From Lewinellaceae bacterium (GTDB lineage Bacteria > Bacteroidota > Bacteroidia > Chitinophagales > Saprospiraceae): a DNA stretch of 64,000 nucleotides. The notes below the pieces were generated by a model, which saw only the letters and a list, made by a program, of their open reading frames with translations, had not been told where the DNA came from and did not search any database. Positions 63,948-64,000 of the stretch are shown here, piece after piece. Numbering within the stretch: the first letter of the stretch is position 1; each line of letters starts with the position of its first letter. The position numbers and the translations under genes were made by a program. Location: positions 186,001 to 250,000 of the forward strand of contig JACJYH010000003.1 in NCBI GenBank assembly GCA_020636195.1. The letters are read 5' to 3'.

Positions 63948-64000
63948 TTTATAACCCCAAAATCAAATTAGGATTCGGGTAAAAATGGTGAGCTTATTTT

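Noticed and set aside
63968..64000. Last 11 codons of a minus-strand gene entering from the right
   Set aside because: The frame is open to a TAA and the terminator is bidirectional, but 33 bases cannot support a gene call.

Overview
The window is chromosomal DNA of a low-GC member of the Bacteroidota, most likely a Saprospiraceae-like environmental lineage. The evidence is several secreted proteins ending in type IX secretion (T9SS) sorting domains, a giant protein ending in a gliding-motility-associated (CHU_C-type) domain, many short lipoproteins, an OmpA-family protein, -7 promoter boxes of the Bacteroidota type TAnnTTTG, and a tmRNA whose tag ends in ALAA. Gene content is mostly ordinary chromosome. 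The exceptions are a few cargo-like islands and one very large surface protein.

Layout. 1-5.1 kb: a partial Cys-rich T9SS protein, then a three-gene unit of a four-module lipoprotein, an ECF sigma factor and a probable membrane-anchored anti-sigma/beta-barrel protein. 5.1-17 kb: accessory DNA. It holds an AIPR abortive-infection gene, three T9SS cargo genes on the minus strand, a candidate small RNA, a GC-rich palindromic element, and a TlpA-like lipoprotein gene broken by a stop and a frameshift. An identical 29-bp repeat lies just 3' of both the AIPR gene and the broken TlpA gene, which suggests gene-cassette insertion. 17-18.5 kb: two short tandem-repeat tracts ahead of a conserved Bacteroidota protein of unknown function. 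18.8-31.3 kb: housekeeping and envelope genes (guaB, an Ig-like lipoprotein gene with lptB and two small lipoprotein genes, serA, an OmpA-family gene, a TIGR01777 SDR gene, a phospholipase D-like gene, fdhD, and an SSS symporter gene).

31.4-43.7 kb is one gene of about 4,090 codons for a modular, repeat-built cell-surface protein. It has about 19 HYR-like modules of about 84 residues and a separate tandem duplication of about 1.64 kb. 43.9-53.2 kb holds a Dna2-like nuclease-helicase gene, a TMTC-like membrane mannosyltransferase gene, dprA and nrdBA. The nrdB-ssrA intergenic region has a perfect inverted pair of DnaA boxes. 53.6-64 kb holds tmRNA, a lipoprotein gene, a TPR-CHAT lipoprotein gene, a YedK/HMCES gene, a SPOR-domain gene, tRNA-Ala(GGC), a thioredoxin-fold gene, a CDP-alcohol phosphatidyltransferase gene, an ABC exporter operon that includes a 44-codon membrane protein, and an O-methyltransferase-like gene.

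No CRISPR array, rRNA operon, insertion sequence or prophage was seen. The strongest candidates for follow-up are the AIPR gene with its flanking repeats, the GC-rich palindromic element, the TPR-CHAT lipoprotein, the sigma factor/repeat-lipoprotein/barrel unit, and the DnaA-box pair at nrdB. All functions are read from recognisable motifs and remembered family features; no database search was possible.
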